Shown: piece after piece, positions 1 to 8,858 of the stretch
Layout of the letters: each line of letters starts with the position of its first letter
How positions within the stretch are numbered: position 1 is the first letter of the stretch
Assembly (NCBI GenBank): GCA_963826795.1
Contig: CAWGYT010000022.1
Span: 1-64,000, forward strand
Origin: CAWGYT01 sp963826795
Lineage (GTDB): Bacteria > Planctomycetota > Planctomycetia > Pirellulales > Pirellulaceae
Length of the DNA stretch: 64,000 nt
Direction: 5' to 3'
The notes under the pieces: generated by a model
The model's database searches: none
The model's input: the letters and a program-made list of their open reading frames with translations, nothing else
What the model was told of the DNA's origin: nothing
Translations under genes and position numbers: made by a program

Positions 1-65
1 GCGGACAACGCGTGTTTCAAATGGAAAATCGATCTGCCGCCGCCCGGTCAACGCCGACGTTCGTC
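1..65 (+). other. attC site, right part (cut by window edge)
   Basis: This is the right half of an attC site, with the shared block ccgcccggtcaacgcc followed by the core box GTTCGTC at 59. The inverse core box lies outside the window. The cleavage point between G59 and T60 starts the first complete cassette. Confidence 0.75.
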
Positions 66-125
66 GGCTGGAAGAGTGGCAACTCACTTCTTCCGACATC
101 GAATCACATCTACGACACAACATGT

Positions 126-485
126 ATGAACTGGCAGCGAATCGACACGGACATTTCGTTTCATGACCCGGAATCGAGCTTCCAGTTCCGCACCGATGAT
201 ACGGGCGTTGAACTCGATTTCCGTGATTGGCAGGATCGACTCATTCGCTTTCGCTTCCAAAACGTATCGCACTTTCAGTTTTCACATTTGTGCCCACTTC
301 CCGGTTTTCCCGGCGAGGGCTTCTACACGATTGAGGATTCCAGTCTCGTCACGATGCTGCGGGAATGCCTCGCCCTTGGCGAAACTGAACCTGCCAGTCA
401 CTTCATCGTCGCCCACAACGAAGATGAATGGTGCGAGATTGTCGCTGAATCGCATCACATCTCAATTGACAATGTGGATGCTTGA
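126..485 (+). CDS. Cassette-borne hypothetical protein (119 aa)
   Basis: This is the only plausible rightward ORF of the first cassette (60-554). The reading frame is open further upstream, into the attC site, so I chose the first internal ATG that gives a sensible protein (MNWQRIDTD...). The product is acidic and soluble with no signal peptide or membrane segment. It is rich in Phe, His, Asp and Glu, with a run of aromatic residues in the middle (RFRFQNVSHFQFSH). It resembles small immunity- or SUKH-like proteins only in general character, and I do not recognise a family. It ends 60 bases before the inverse core box, as expected for a cassette gene. Confidence 0.6.
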   Translation: MNWQRIDTDISFHDPESSFQFRTDDTGVELDFRDWQDRLIRFRFQNVSHFQFSHLCPLPGFPGEGFYTIEDSSLVTMLRECLALGETEPASHFIVAHNEDEWCEIVAESHHISIDNVDA

Positions 486-566
486 GCCTCCGGATCGCGG
501 CGGGTACGTTAACAACATGCGGGGTCATCACCTACCCGCCAAACGCCGACGAACAATGCGGTGCAC

Positions 567-2653
567 GTGCGGACTGGAAATGGTTTGATGACAAGCGGGT
601 GGGACTCCCGCCGGAGTAGCTCTTAGCCAGAGGCTCCGTATCGAGTGTTGCAGCGTGTCTATAAGAAGCGTGAAGCCGTAATGTTGGCGACGTCTTCGAA
701 GTGGCACGTTGAAGCGTACACAGAAAGGTAGTGAGGGTGAATCGACCGGGAGTGGCCTCTCGGCGGTGAACGACATGAGCTCCGAAATTTTGTACCTGTT
801 GGACCCTGCCCAAGGCCTGTTCACGCTGGAAGGCAATATCTCTCACCGCGATCCGGCAAGCTGTGAGAGAAGGCCCGGAGTCGCTCGTCCGCTCGCGCTA
901 GACACGATGTCATCAAGGCAACCAGTGAGACCCTGTGGTTCTTGTTCGACTCAGGACACACCTGTCATGAGCGAACGAGTATGCCCGACAAGCCTAATCA
1001 GCGAGGACGGCAAATGACTCTCAGGGAGTCGGATGGCCGAATAGTACCGCTGAAATCCGGCCACCAGTCGGATGGAACGAAGCCGAGTAATATCGGTGCA
1101 GGGAAGGCGGCCAGGCCAATACGTGATCCAGACCGGGCACCGCCCGTACTCAGAGACGGACCTTCGGTGATAACTCGGCTGGATCACATCCACCAACGAG
1201 CGGTCACGCAACCGAACGCGGTTTTCAACAACCTGTTCTCGCTGCTCAACGAAGAGTTGCTGTGGCATGCGTTCCGCCGACTGAAGCGAGGCAAGGCACC
1301 GGGAGTCGATGGTGTCACGCTTGAAGACTACGAAGTGAATCTGCGAGACAACTTGCGGAATCTTCTTCAGCGACTTCATCGCGGCAGCTATCGACCTCAG
1401 CCCAGCCTGCGTAAGAACATTCCGAAAGGCAATGGGAAGACGCGGCCGCTGGGCATCGCCTGTGTGGAAGACAAGCTCGTTCAGCGAGCTGTCGTCATGA
1501 TCCTGGAGCAAATCTACGAAGTCGATTTCCATGACACTTCGTATGGCTTTCGCCCCCGGCGATCATGCCATCAGGCGTTATCGGTGCTCGGTCAGAACAT
1601 CGCGACTCGGAAAGTGAACTGGATCTCGGACGCGGACATCAAAGGCTTCTTTGATACCGTGTGTCACGAGCGACTCGACGAACTGCTGCGAATTCGCATC
1701 AGCGACCCGAAGCTGCTCGCCCTGATCGGCCGCTTTCTGAAAGCCGGTGTGATGATCGAAGGTCAGCGTTTCGACACCGAAGACGGCGTGCCGCAAGGTT
1801 CGAGTCTCTCCCCGTTGCTCGCCAACGTGTATCTGCATTACGTTCTGGATCAATGGTTCGAACGCGATGTGAAACCACGGATGCGAGGCGAAGCGTCTCT
1901 GATCCGGTACGCCGACGATTTTATCGTCGGCTTCGAACTGGAATCGGATGCGGTGAGATACCAAACGGTGTTGCCAAAGCGACTGGCTCGGTTTTCGTTA
2001 TCTGTCGCCGAGGACAAAACCAAGTTGATTCGTTTCGGTCGTTTCGCACGTCGCGATTGCCAGCGACGGGGTGAAGGGGCTCCGCAAACGTTCGACTTCC
2101 TCGGATTCACTCATTACTGCGGGACGAGTCGCGCAGGTCGCGTCAAACTGAAAAGGAAGACGTCGACGAAGAAGCTCCGATTGAAACTGCTGGACCTGAA
2201 CCGCTGGTTCTGGAAGCAGCTGGAAACTCCGATCGGTGACATGTGGCACACGCTGAACGCGAAGCTTCGCGGGCACTATCAGTATTACGGCATCAATGAT
2301 AATTGGCCGCTGCTGATGGCATTCCGTGATCACGCTCGCCGAATGGCGAAGCGTCACATCAGCCGCCGGAGCCAAAACAGCTACTTCAGCTGGCCGAAGT
2401 TCAACGCATTTCTGGAGCAAAACCCGCTGGCGTCTCCACAACGGTTGACGGACCTGATCGCAATGTCTCGCGGAAGGAGTGCGGTGGACAAGTAACGGCC
2501 GGGAGCCGGATGCGTTAACGGCGCACGTCCGGATCTGCGAGGGGGCGACCTCAATTGTGCATGGATCAAATCTTGTGACACCACCAGAGGAAACGGGTGG
2601 CAAACAGGGAACACAAACCGTATCCTAAACACGAGAGACTAGCCCTACTCTCC
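567..2653 (+). mobile_element. Group IIC-type intron inserted in attC, copy 1
   Basis: The 5' end is GTGCGGACTGG, matching the GUGCG start typical of group IIC introns. A domain V-like hairpin beginning GAGCCGGATGCG with the partner strand CGCACGTCCGG lies at 2503-2537, just after the maturase stop. Ends were set by comparing both copies: identity with the second copy begins at the intron start and stops in ...ccctactctccc, so the 3' end is certain only to within about 2 bases. The length of 2,087 bp equals that of copy 2, with about five substitutions between them. The stretch between domain V and the 3' end (about 115 nt) is long for this class. The intron lies on the same strand as the cassette genes. 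Confidence 0.88.
1014..2495 (+). CDS. ltrA: Group II intron reverse transcriptase/maturase, copy 1
   Basis: This intron-encoded protein should help splicing and retrohoming of its host RNA. RT blocks are clear: KAPGVDGVTLEDYE, GKTRPLGIACVEDKLVQRA, SYGFRPRRS, ADIKGFFDTV, GVPQGSSLSPLLANVYLH and the catalytic YADD box in SLIRYADDFIVGF. The thumb/maturase X region follows, with TFDFLGFTHYCG and RGHYQYYGINDN. The protein ends without an HNH endonuclease domain, as expected for group IIC introns. The frame is open from 942, but the ATG at 1014 has an AGGA box 6 nt upstream and is the better start. The encoded protein is identical to that of the second copy, so the introns are recent and probably active. 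Confidence 0.92.
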   Translation: MTLRESDGRIVPLKSGHQSDGTKPSNIGAGKAARPIRDPDRAPPVLRDGPSVITRLDHIHQRAVTQPNAVFNNLFSLLNEELLWHAFRRLKRGKAPGVDGVTLEDYEVNLRDNLRNLLQRLHRGSYRPQPSLRKNIPKGNGKTRPLGIACVEDKLVQRAVVMILEQIYEVDFHDTSYGFRPRRSCHQALSVLGQNIATRKVNWISDADIKGFFDTVCHERLDELLRIRISDPKLLALIGRFLKAGVMIEGQRFDTEDGVPQGSSLSPLLANVYLHYVLDQWFERDVKPRMRGEASLIRYADDFIVGFELESDAVRYQTVLPKRLARFSLSVAEDKTKLIRFGRFARRDCQRRGEGAPQTFDFLGFTHYCGTSRAGRVKLKRKTSTKKLRLKLLDLNRWFWKQLETPIGDMWHTLNAKLRGHYQYYGINDNWPLLMAFRDHARRMAKRHISRRSQNSYFSWPKFNAFLEQNPLASPQRLTDLIAMSRGRSAVDK

Positions 2654-2760
2654 CGGAGTTGCGGGCCGGGGGGGGAACTTGAAATCATCGTCGCTGGCCG
2701 CAACCCGGTGACCTTGGTCGTTATCCGACTGAAACCCATCGCCACCGACACGGAGTATCT

Positions 2761-3207
2761 ATGAAACCCTCCTCGCCTAGTATTGTGTACTCCAGCACGC
2801 AAAATGATCAGTGGGATGCGACTGGCTGGTTCGTCGGAGCTCTCGGCGCATCCTGCTGGTTTGTCGTCAGCGCAGTTGCGCTGGCTTGGCGAGGCCAACT
2901 CGCTCTCGCATGCGTATCTTGTGCGTCATGGGCGATTGCGATTGGAGCTTCCGTTTGGCTATGGCGTTTGCGTGACCGCATCGCCGTTTTCCCGGCAAGA
3001 ATTGCTCTATTTATTGTGCTTTCTCTGGTCATGCCGCTGGTCTGGTACACATCCTGGGATGCACCGACTGACACCATCATGCCGTCTCTTTACTGGATGC
3101 GGGGCGTTTCTGGGATCGCCGCTTCCTCAATTTTTCCGCTCATCACAATTTGCTTACTCGTTGGGAAATGCTATTCGTTCGCCAAGCCTTCTCAGAACGG
3201 CGGATAA
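2761..3207 (+). CDS. Cassette-borne small membrane protein (148 aa)
   Basis: This gene fills the second cassette (2721-3208). The ATG sits 40 bases after the core box and the TAA stop lies inside the inverse core box CGGATAAC, the tight fit typical of cassette genes. The product has about four hydrophobic segments: residues ~20-42 (GWFVGALGASCWFVVSAVAL), ~45-66, ~75-95 and ~115-138. There is no recognisable catalytic motif. Its function is unknown, and a role in the inner membrane is inferred only from hydropathy. Confidence 0.72.
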   Translation: MKPSSPSIVYSSTQNDQWDATGWFVGALGASCWFVVSAVALAWRGQLALACVSCASWAIAIGASVWLWRLRDRIAVFPARIALFIVLSLVMPLVWYTSWDAPTDTIMPSLYWMRGVSGIAASSIFPLITICLLVGKCYSFAKPSQNGG

Positions 3208-3343
3208 CAATTAAGGATTTGACTTCGCGCAGCCGAAGCTCAAATCCTCGGTTGAACCAAGCCATGCACCGGAGCACGCGATCCGGCATTTTTCAAATGG
3301 AACATCACTCGCGCGTGCCCGGTGATGGCCACCGTTCTGTTTC
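3201..3343 (+). other. Composite attC site (short hairpin joined to canonical attC)
   Basis: The inverse core CGGATAAC (3201-3208) is followed by a strong hairpin (ggatttga ... tcaaatcc, 3214-3247) and then by a second inverse core-like box ggttgaac, which opens a canonical attC arm (gcaccggagc). The site closes at the core box GTTCTGTTTC (3334). The same hairpin, almost unchanged, is fused to another attC at 14214-14356. Confidence 0.75.
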
Positions 3344-3349
3344 AGCGAG

Positions 3350-3670
3350 ATGAAAGCACTGTACATCATCGCATGTCTTCTTTTGGGCATTTCCATCATT
3401 GCGGAGATGGTGGCGAAACAACGGCATGGCGAGGCCATGCAGATGGTCGCCAAGGCCGGGACGGCGAGGCCTGAGGTGCGGCAAGAGGCAACACAACACG
3501 CAGACGCACTTGTCCGTGCCGGAGACCGTGTAAGCGTGGGTGGCCTCATCAGCGCTGGTGCGGGAGTCGTACTCTGGGGCGTGTCTCGACTCAAGGGCAA
3601 CAGTTGGACGCAGGTACTGCCCACCGCTTTAGCGGCAGGCTATGTTGCGATGTGGTTCTTGGTGGTATAG
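3350..3670 (+). CDS. Cassette-borne small membrane protein (106 aa)
   Basis: This gene fills the 0.35-kb cassette between the core box at 3334 and the inverse core at 3672, starting 16 bases after the core box. The N-terminus (MKALYIIACLLLGISIIAEM) is a hydrophobic anchor or uncleaved signal. A charged alanine-rich stretch follows (residues ~22-60), then two hydrophobic segments near residues 62-78 and 90-106. No family recognised. The layout suggests a small inner-membrane protein with a helical soluble part. Confidence 0.7.
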   Translation: MKALYIIACLLLGISIIAEMVAKQRHGEAMQMVAKAGTARPEVRQEATQHADALVRAGDRVSVGGLISAGAGVVLWGVSRLKGNSWTQVLPTALAAGYVAMWFLVV

Positions 3671-3671
3671 A

Positions 3672-3769
3672 GAAACAGAACCAGGGCGTGCACCCGAGCG
3701 GCGGATCGGGACGGAATCAGAATGGGAAGTCACTTGGCCGCCGCCGGGTGACGCCTATCGTTATACGGC
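3672..3769 (+). other. attC site
   Basis: Inverse core GAAACAGAAC (3672-3681), arm cagggcgtgcacccgagcgg, a central spacer, arm ggccgccgccgggtgacgcc, and core box GTTATACGGC (3760-3769). The left arm matches that of the site at 14214 almost base for base. Confidence 0.85.
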
Positions 3770-3777
3770 TTACCACG

Positions 3778-4746
3778 ATGAACTTTGTTGCACTCGATTT
3801 TGAAACCGCAAACGAATCGCGCGACAGTGCGTGCGCCATTGGTGTCACGCAGGTTCGTGACGGGATAGCCTGCGAACCCGTTTATCACCTTATTCGCCCT
3901 CCTGATTTGCGATTCTCCCATTGGAATACACGTGTTCACGGCATCACTGCGGATGACGTCGCCGACGCACCGACCATCGGTGAGCTGTGGCCCGAATTGT
4001 CGCATCTCATCGAAAACCAATTGGTCGTTGCCCACAACGCATCGTTTGACATGAGTGTCTTGCGGCATTCTTTGCACACCGCATCAATAAGTGTTCCGCG
4101 ACTCAGCTATCTGTGTAGCCTCAACTTGGCTCGCCAAGCGTGGCCCCAATTGGCGTCTCATTCATTAGGCTTTCTGGCAGAAATACACGGATTGGCGTTG
4201 GATCACCACCACGCGGGCAGTGATTCCCGCGTCGCTGCCGAACTGCTGCTGCTCGCTGCGCAAACAAACCGCATCAACTGTCCCCGGGCGCTTTCTGAAT
4301 CGTTCAACGTGTCAATCGGCGAAATCTACTCCGATGATGATTGGATTCCGTCATCAGCACCTGGGCTTCGACGAGATATCGAGGCGATTGAGGTCACGCT
4401 TCCAGACGGGTACGATGTGTCTGACCACCCATTTCACAACATGAACATAGTTTTTACGGGAACTCTAACGATGTTTCGACGCGATGAGGCACATCGTGTT
4501 GTTGAGCTATTCGGTGGTCGCCCTAAAACGTCTGTGTCCAAAAAGACCAATTTGCTCGTTGCTGGCGTGCAGGACCTTCGCCAACTTGCAGCGGGAACAA
4601 ATGAATCATCCAAGCTTCGCAAGGCTCGCGAACTTCGCGACCAAGGAATTGATGTTCGCATAATAACAGATACAGATTTTACAGAACTTGTTTTTTCTCC
4701 CACCAACACGGCTCAACAGGGCGAGACAAATGCAAAACGGGACTGA
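3778..4746 (+). CDS. DnaQ-like 3'-5' exonuclease with C-terminal BRCT domain
   Basis: The N-terminal ~180 residues are a DEDDh exonuclease fold. Exo I is VALDFETAN (catalytic D and E), Exo II is VVAHNASFDMSVL, and Exo III is HHHAGSDSRVAAELL with the catalytic His and Asp. Residues ~215-300 form a BRCT domain (NIVFTGTLTMFRRDEAHRVV, then TNLLVAG). This pairing of proofreading-type exonuclease and BRCT occurs in stand-alone DNA polymerase III epsilon-like proteins, so a role in DNA repair or nucleic-acid degradation is likely. The ATG at 3778 lies 9 bases after the core box; upstream in-frame ATGs fall within the attC and were rejected. The next gene overlaps its 3' end by 17 bases. Confidence 0.85.
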   Translation: MNFVALDFETANESRDSACAIGVTQVRDGIACEPVYHLIRPPDLRFSHWNTRVHGITADDVADAPTIGELWPELSHLIENQLVVAHNASFDMSVLRHSLHTASISVPRLSYLCSLNLARQAWPQLASHSLGFLAEIHGLALDHHHAGSDSRVAAELLLLAAQTNRINCPRALSESFNVSIGEIYSDDDWIPSSAPGLRRDIEAIEVTLPDGYDVSDHPFHNMNIVFTGTLTMFRRDEAHRVVELFGGRPKTSVSKKTNLLVAGVQDLRQLAAGTNESSKLRKARELRDQGIDVRIITDTDFTELVFSPTNTAQQGETNAKRD

Positions 4747-5371
4747 TGCCACGCAATCGCCTGCTTCCGACCGTCTATCTGACAGCGTTCTCGAATGGAT
4801 CGGCCGCACTTACGAAACAATGGAGGAATGGAAGGCAAAAGCAAGGGATGTGTTTTTTTCGTCGAACGGCGATAGCAACTTGTCGCGTAACCGCGTTGCG
4901 TCGATCGTTCGAACCCATTTTCTTGAATCACCACCGAAAGCCGAAGATGTCGAACGTTGGAAAGCGGGGTTTGAGGAAATCGAAACTGTTCATGTAACTC
5001 CGCCTAAAGTTTCTGCTTCAAACTCGGCATATATTGACTGGCTCTACATCGCCGATTACTTGTTACTTGCCTGCGCCTCACCAACTGAACAGCTTGACGA
5101 GGAAAACCAACGTAGAGAAACCGAATTTCAAAATGTCTTGGGATCATACAACATACGACTGATCGTTCACGATGCACGCGAAACGCTACGACACAATCCC
5201 ACGTTAACTGATAACGATGTTTTGACCGCCGTGCAAAAGAAACATTCAAAAGCATCCATGGCGAACATCAAAGAAGCCCGAAGGCTTGAAAAGGCAAATG
5301 TGTTTCATGACGTCCCGAAGGAACCCATTCGCGCTGAACCAATGCCACGGTATACCGCACTGTATTTTTGA
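4730..5371 (+). CDS. Hypothetical protein paired with the exonuclease in one cassette (213 aa)
   Basis: The ATG at 4730 overlaps the exonuclease stop at 4746, so the two genes are probably translationally coupled and work together. The product is hydrophilic and mostly helical, with many Glu, Lys and Arg residues. It shows no membrane segment and no motif that I recognise. The middle holds an uninterrupted helical stretch (TEQLDEENQRRETEFQNVLG). The base composition is more AT-rich than the chromosome to the right, which suggests foreign origin. Co-cassetting with a nuclease makes a defence or repair role conceivable, but that is inference only. Confidence 0.7.
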   Translation: MQNGTDATQSPASDRLSDSVLEWIGRTYETMEEWKAKARDVFFSSNGDSNLSRNRVASIVRTHFLESPPKAEDVERWKAGFEEIETVHVTPPKVSASNSAYIDWLYIADYLLLACASPTEQLDEENQRRETEFQNVLGSYNIRLIVHDARETLRHNPTLTDNDVLTAVQKKHSKASMANIKEARRLEKANVFHDVPKEPIRAEPMPRYTALYF

Positions 5372-5393
5372 GATTCAACGAGATTCAAACAGC

Positions 5394-5492
5394 GCCGTAT
5401 AACAAAACGCTGAACCGGAGCGGGAACAACGTCGCGCGTTCGCTGCGCTCATCAACGTCAACTCCCCGCCCGGTTAGCTTGGTCGTTCGGCC
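5394..5492 (+). other. attC site
   Basis: Inverse core GCCGTATAAC (5394-5403), arm aaaacgctgaaccggagcgg, imperfect central stem, arm ccccgcccggttagcttg, core box GTTCGGCC (5485-5492). The inverse core is the exact complement of the core that opens its cassette at 3760. Confidence 0.88.
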
Positions 5493-5503
5493 TCAAGCAC
5501 ACC

Positions 5504-5962
5504 ATGGACGAAGAGTTCCTAGTTTGCGAGTACTCGGAGAGCAGCCGCCGTCATGCAATGCTTGCTGACGATGGAGTCACCGGGATACTCTACTTACACG
5601 CGTCGAGCGATGATCCTGCGAAGACCGGCGCAGTTGAGGCGACGTGCTTCGCCTACAACCGAGTCGATCCGATTGACACCAAAGACGTCCAAAGCTATCG
5701 GCCAAACCCTCCACCCATCGCCAAGGCTTACGCCTCGAAGGATGCCGTTTGCCGAATGCCGGAGTCGCACAAGTGGAACTTGATGTTTTCATTAGATGGT
5801 ACGGCAGTCCTGCTCTTCAAAGACGGCAAGCCATGGGCAATGGTGTCGCTTGATGTCCCGCGTGGATTTAGCAAAGCCATCGAAGCACCGGGGCCGTGGG
5901 GCAGTCCTTGGTCGAGTGAAGCCCACTTGGCAACGGAGTGGAGCGGCCGAACAAAAGGTTGA
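5504..5962 (+). CDS. Cassette-borne hypothetical protein (152 aa)
   Basis: The gene starts 12 bases after the core box at 5485 and its last codons run through the inverse core box at 5945, so its C-terminus (SGRTKG) is attC-encoded. The product is soluble, without signal peptide or membrane segment. Internal motifs such as LMFSLDGTAVLLFKDGKPWA suggest a beta-rich domain. I do not recognise a family. It could be an immunity-type or other single-domain cassette protein, but nothing in the sequence establishes that. Confidence 0.65.
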   Translation: MDEEFLVCEYSESSRRHAMLADDGVTGILYLHASSDDPAKTGAVEATCFAYNRVDPIDTKDVQSYRPNPPPIAKAYASKDAVCRMPESHKWNLMFSLDGTAVLLFKDGKPWAMVSLDVPRGFSKAIEAPGPWGSPWSSEAHLATEWSGRTKG

Positions 5963-6036
5963 ACCGGAGTTGCCGATCACGGTTTTACATATGGTAAGTT
6001 GACTGGCGGCAACCCGGTTAACCTGGTCGTTGAACT
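5945..6036 (+). other. attC site
   Basis: Inverse core GGCCGAAC (5945-5952), arm aaaaggttgaaccggagttg, central region, arm ggcggcaacccggttaacctg, core box GTTGAACT (6029-6036). Confidence 0.85.
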
Positions 6037-6365
6037 AAACCGCTTCACTTTTCTCTCTTCGTTGCGTTGCGGCGATGCATGGTGCGGCGCGGATGATGCC
6101 CGCGTTTTGATCGCAGAGTAGCGCTGCATCTCGGCGGCAGTTCTGGCCGTAAGCTCGCAGCTTGTTTCTCACTGACCGGCCGTTTGCGGCGCTGCCGTGG
6201 TGTCCGTGGGAACGCTCGGCAAGTCCGTGGCCGGGGGTGGTTCCGTGTTGACGAATTTAACGATCGTAGGACTTGCGCTTTTTGTTGATTCGATCATGCT
6301 GGAGGCTTGGGCCATTCGTGGGTGGCTCGTCTTTCACCTTCCCGCTTTCCCAGAGGCTCGTCACG

Positions 6366-7230
6366 ATGACACCGTATCGCAAACGTCTCACACCGGCCAT
6401 CCAGCGGATGGCCGAAGATATGCTGATTCGCAACTTGGCTGTCCGCACGATCGATTCGTACACCTATCACGTCGATCGTTTCGCCAAACACTTCGGCAAA
6501 CTCCCGGAGGATCTCGGGCCGGAAGAGATCCGCGAATTTCAACTCTGGATGATCCAAGTCAAGCAATGTTCCTGGAGTTCGTTCAACCAAGCCGTTTGTG
6601 GCCTACGGTTCCTCTACACGTTCACGCTGCCTCGGCCATGGGTCGTGCAGATGATCCCGTTCGGCAATCGGCCGAAGAGATTGCCGGTCGTGCTCGGTCA
6701 AGAAGAAGTCCGTCGGCTGATCGAATGTGTGACCCACGCCAAACATCGAGCGGTCCTGCTGACGCTGTACGCGGCGGGAGTGAGACTGAGCGAAGCCACG
6801 CACCTCACGTTGCCCCGACGTCGACTCGGCAGCGGATGCAGTTGCGGATCGTGCAGGCCAAGGGACACAAGGATCGTTACGTCCCGCTCTCGCCGCGACT
6901 GCTGGCCGAACTGCGAACGTACTGGCAGATCGCTCGCCCGAGTCACTATCTCTTTCCAGGCAAGACGCCCGACGTGCCGCTGTCGAGTGCCACGATCCAG
7001 AAGGCCTGCAAGTTGGCAGCGGCCTCGGCCCAGATCAAGAAGCCGGTGACGCCGCACACTTTGCGGCACAGTTTCGCGACGGGACTCTTGGAGGCGGGAG
7101 TCGATCTGATGGCGATCAGCAAGCTGCTGGGACACAGCAGCTTCACCACCACGATGATCTATTTGCATTGCCGCAAGCAACACTTGCGATCGACGCCCAG
7201 CCCGATCGACTGGCTGCCCGCCAGGCAATG
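6366..7230 (+). pseudogene. Tyrosine recombinase of the IS91-like element, frameshifted
   Basis: The N-terminal SAM-like domain reads cleanly from the ATG at 6366 (MTPYRKRLTPAIQRM...). The catalytic domain then changes frame: GVRLSEATHL (first Arg) is in one frame, while VQAKGHKDRYVPL, the HTLRHSFAT box and LLGHSSFTTTMIYLH (catalytic Tyr) are in another. Near 6815-6835 two inserted bases explain the switch (expected LTLADVDSQRMQL). With these repaired, all active-site residues (R...K...HxxR...H...Y) are present, so this was a working recombinase. It is not an integron integrase: its partner is the IS91-type transposase and it sits inside a cassette. Confidence 0.75.
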
Positions 7231-7329
7231 TCCCCGCTGGATCGACCCGTCGCTGCAGAGCCTCGATCCGCAGCGGCCACGCCGAGCAGTCCACCGCCGC
7301 GCTCGGAACCGAGCCCGCCGCCGACGCCC

Positions 7330-8610
7330 GGTCAGGATTAAGCGTGGCCGCGCTGCTGCAAAGCGTACACGGCCGGACTTCATCGCAGCAGTACCGACCG
7401 GTCAGCTCTCTCGCCAGGTCGAGAGCACCCTGGCACGCATCGGCTTCTGCCGCACGGCCCCGCTGGGCGGTCGGACTTACGAGTGCCCGCAGTGTCAGCA
7501 TCAGGTGCTCGATCTACAACTCGTGCACCGATCGCCACTGCCCGCAGTGCAGCGGAGCTCGCCGCGCGCACTGGCTGGACAAGGCGGGCGAGCTGCTGCT
7601 GCCGGGCGTCGACTTACTTCCAAGTCGTGTTTACCGTGCCGGACAAGCTCTCGTCGCTGATGCTGGGCAATCGGCGCGCAGCTGTATCGGCGTGCTGATG
7701 CACGCGGCCTGGGAGTCGTTGCGCGAGAGTGCTCGAGCGGAACTGGGCTGCAGGCGTCGGCGCTGCTGGTGCTGCACACCTGGAACCAGCGGCTGGAGCA
7801 TCATCCGCACGTGCATGCCTTGGTGCCCGGCAGCGGCCCGTCGCTGGACGGCCAGCGCTGGATCGCTGGCCGGCTGACGCGGGGGACGCGCCGCAAACCG
7901 GCCCGACCGTTCTTGGTGGACAACGCCCGTCTCGGTCAGCAGTTCCGCCGACGACTTCCTCGCGAAACTCGACCGACTGCGCCATCTCGGGAAGCTGAAA
8001 CTCGCCGGTACCTGTGCCGCACTGCGGCAGGCGGCGGACTGGGCCGAGTTCACGGCGTCGCTCACCGAGCACGATTGGTGCGTGTTCATCGAGCGTCCGC
8101 CGACAGCCGAGTCGACTCCGGCACACGTCTTGAAATACCTAGCACGTTACCTGACCGGCGGCCCGATCTCCGACCGTCGCTTGGTCGACAGCGAGCCCAA
8201 TCGGGTGACCTTCCTGGCTCGCAATCCAGCGAAAGCAAGTTCCCAGCGCGCAAGTCCCCGTCCGGCTCACGGGTGTGGAGTTCCTGAGGCGTTGGTCGCT
8301 CCACATTCTCCCCAAGGGCTTTACGAAGACGCGTTCTTACGGCGGCTACAGCAGCACCAAGCGGACCGCGTTTGTGACGCTCTGTCAACAACTCGGCCCG
8401 CCGTGTTCCGCTCCCCAGCCGCCCGAGGTGGCGTCTACCGAGCCAACGGATGTCTCGGTGGAACTCACGGACGAAGACCCGCCCCACGACAAGCAACCGT
8501 GTTGTGCGCACTGCCAGCGGCCGATGCAACTCCGCACCCGGACGCACCGCCCCTCCTGGCGAGAACTCTTCTACGGCCCCGACCATCAGCCCTGGTTCGA
8601 GAGCACATGA
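7330..8610 (+). pseudogene. IS91-family HUH (Y2) transposase, multiply frameshifted
   Basis: Pieces in three frames assemble into one IS91 transposase. There is an N-terminal zinc-binding part (TYECPQCQHQV, then CTDRHCPQCSG), a middle region (YFQVVFTVPDKL), the HUH motif HHPHVHALVPG and the paired tyrosines in KYLARYLTGG. The C-terminal part is FLRRWSLHILPKGFTKTRSYGG with a second zinc-type CCAHCQRPM. At least four frame changes (near 7500, 7615, 7680 and 7750, with more near 7950 and 8250) make it inactive. The neighbouring integron and intron sequences show far less damage, so the decay seems real here. Confidence 0.8.
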
Positions 8611-8858
8611 CAGGCCCTGCGCACCACGCCTTCCCGCCCCCGCTCAACACTCTACCGCACGCAGCGACTCCGATCGCCGCTGCGCCTCACTCAGCAGCGC
8701 GCTATTCGCGATCCCTTCAACTCACACAACGCTGCGCTCGGATCCCGCCGGTCTCCGACCCAACAGCTTGCATTAGCTTCCCCACGGGCGGTATGATCTT
8801 AGCTTGACGGCCGATCACACACACCAATCCGCATAGAGCCCCGCCAGCGAAGCGTCTC

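Larger units (their letters stand above)
545..2727 (+). other. attC site split by a group II intron
   Basis: The inverse core box GCCGACGAAC (545-554) and the next bases aatgcggtgcac (555-566) are the left arm. The right arm resumes after the intron with cggagttgcggg (about 2654) and closes at the core box GTTATCCG (2720). Joining the arms restores a normal attC (gtgcac + cggagttgcggg), like the intact site at 5945 (gaaccggagttgccg). Confidence 0.85.
6037..8858 (+). mobile_element. Decayed IS91-like element carrying a tyrosine recombinase, inside a cassette
   Basis: The 2.8-kb cassette bounded by GTTGAACT (6029) and AGTTCAAC (8859) contains a tyrosine-recombinase gene followed by an HUH/Y2 transposase of the IS91 type. 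Several IS91-family elements are known to carry such a recombinase ORF upstream of the transposase. Both genes are frameshifted. I could not fix the element's exact termini. The first ~330 bases (6037-6365) and the last ~250 (8611-8858) hold no gene that I can support. Confidence 0.65.

Noticed and set aside
6366..7230. Tyrosine recombinase considered as the integron integrase
   Set aside because: It is paired with an IS91-type transposase, lies inside a cassette, reads in the cassette direction and is frameshifted. An integron integrase would be expected next to attI at the other end of the array.
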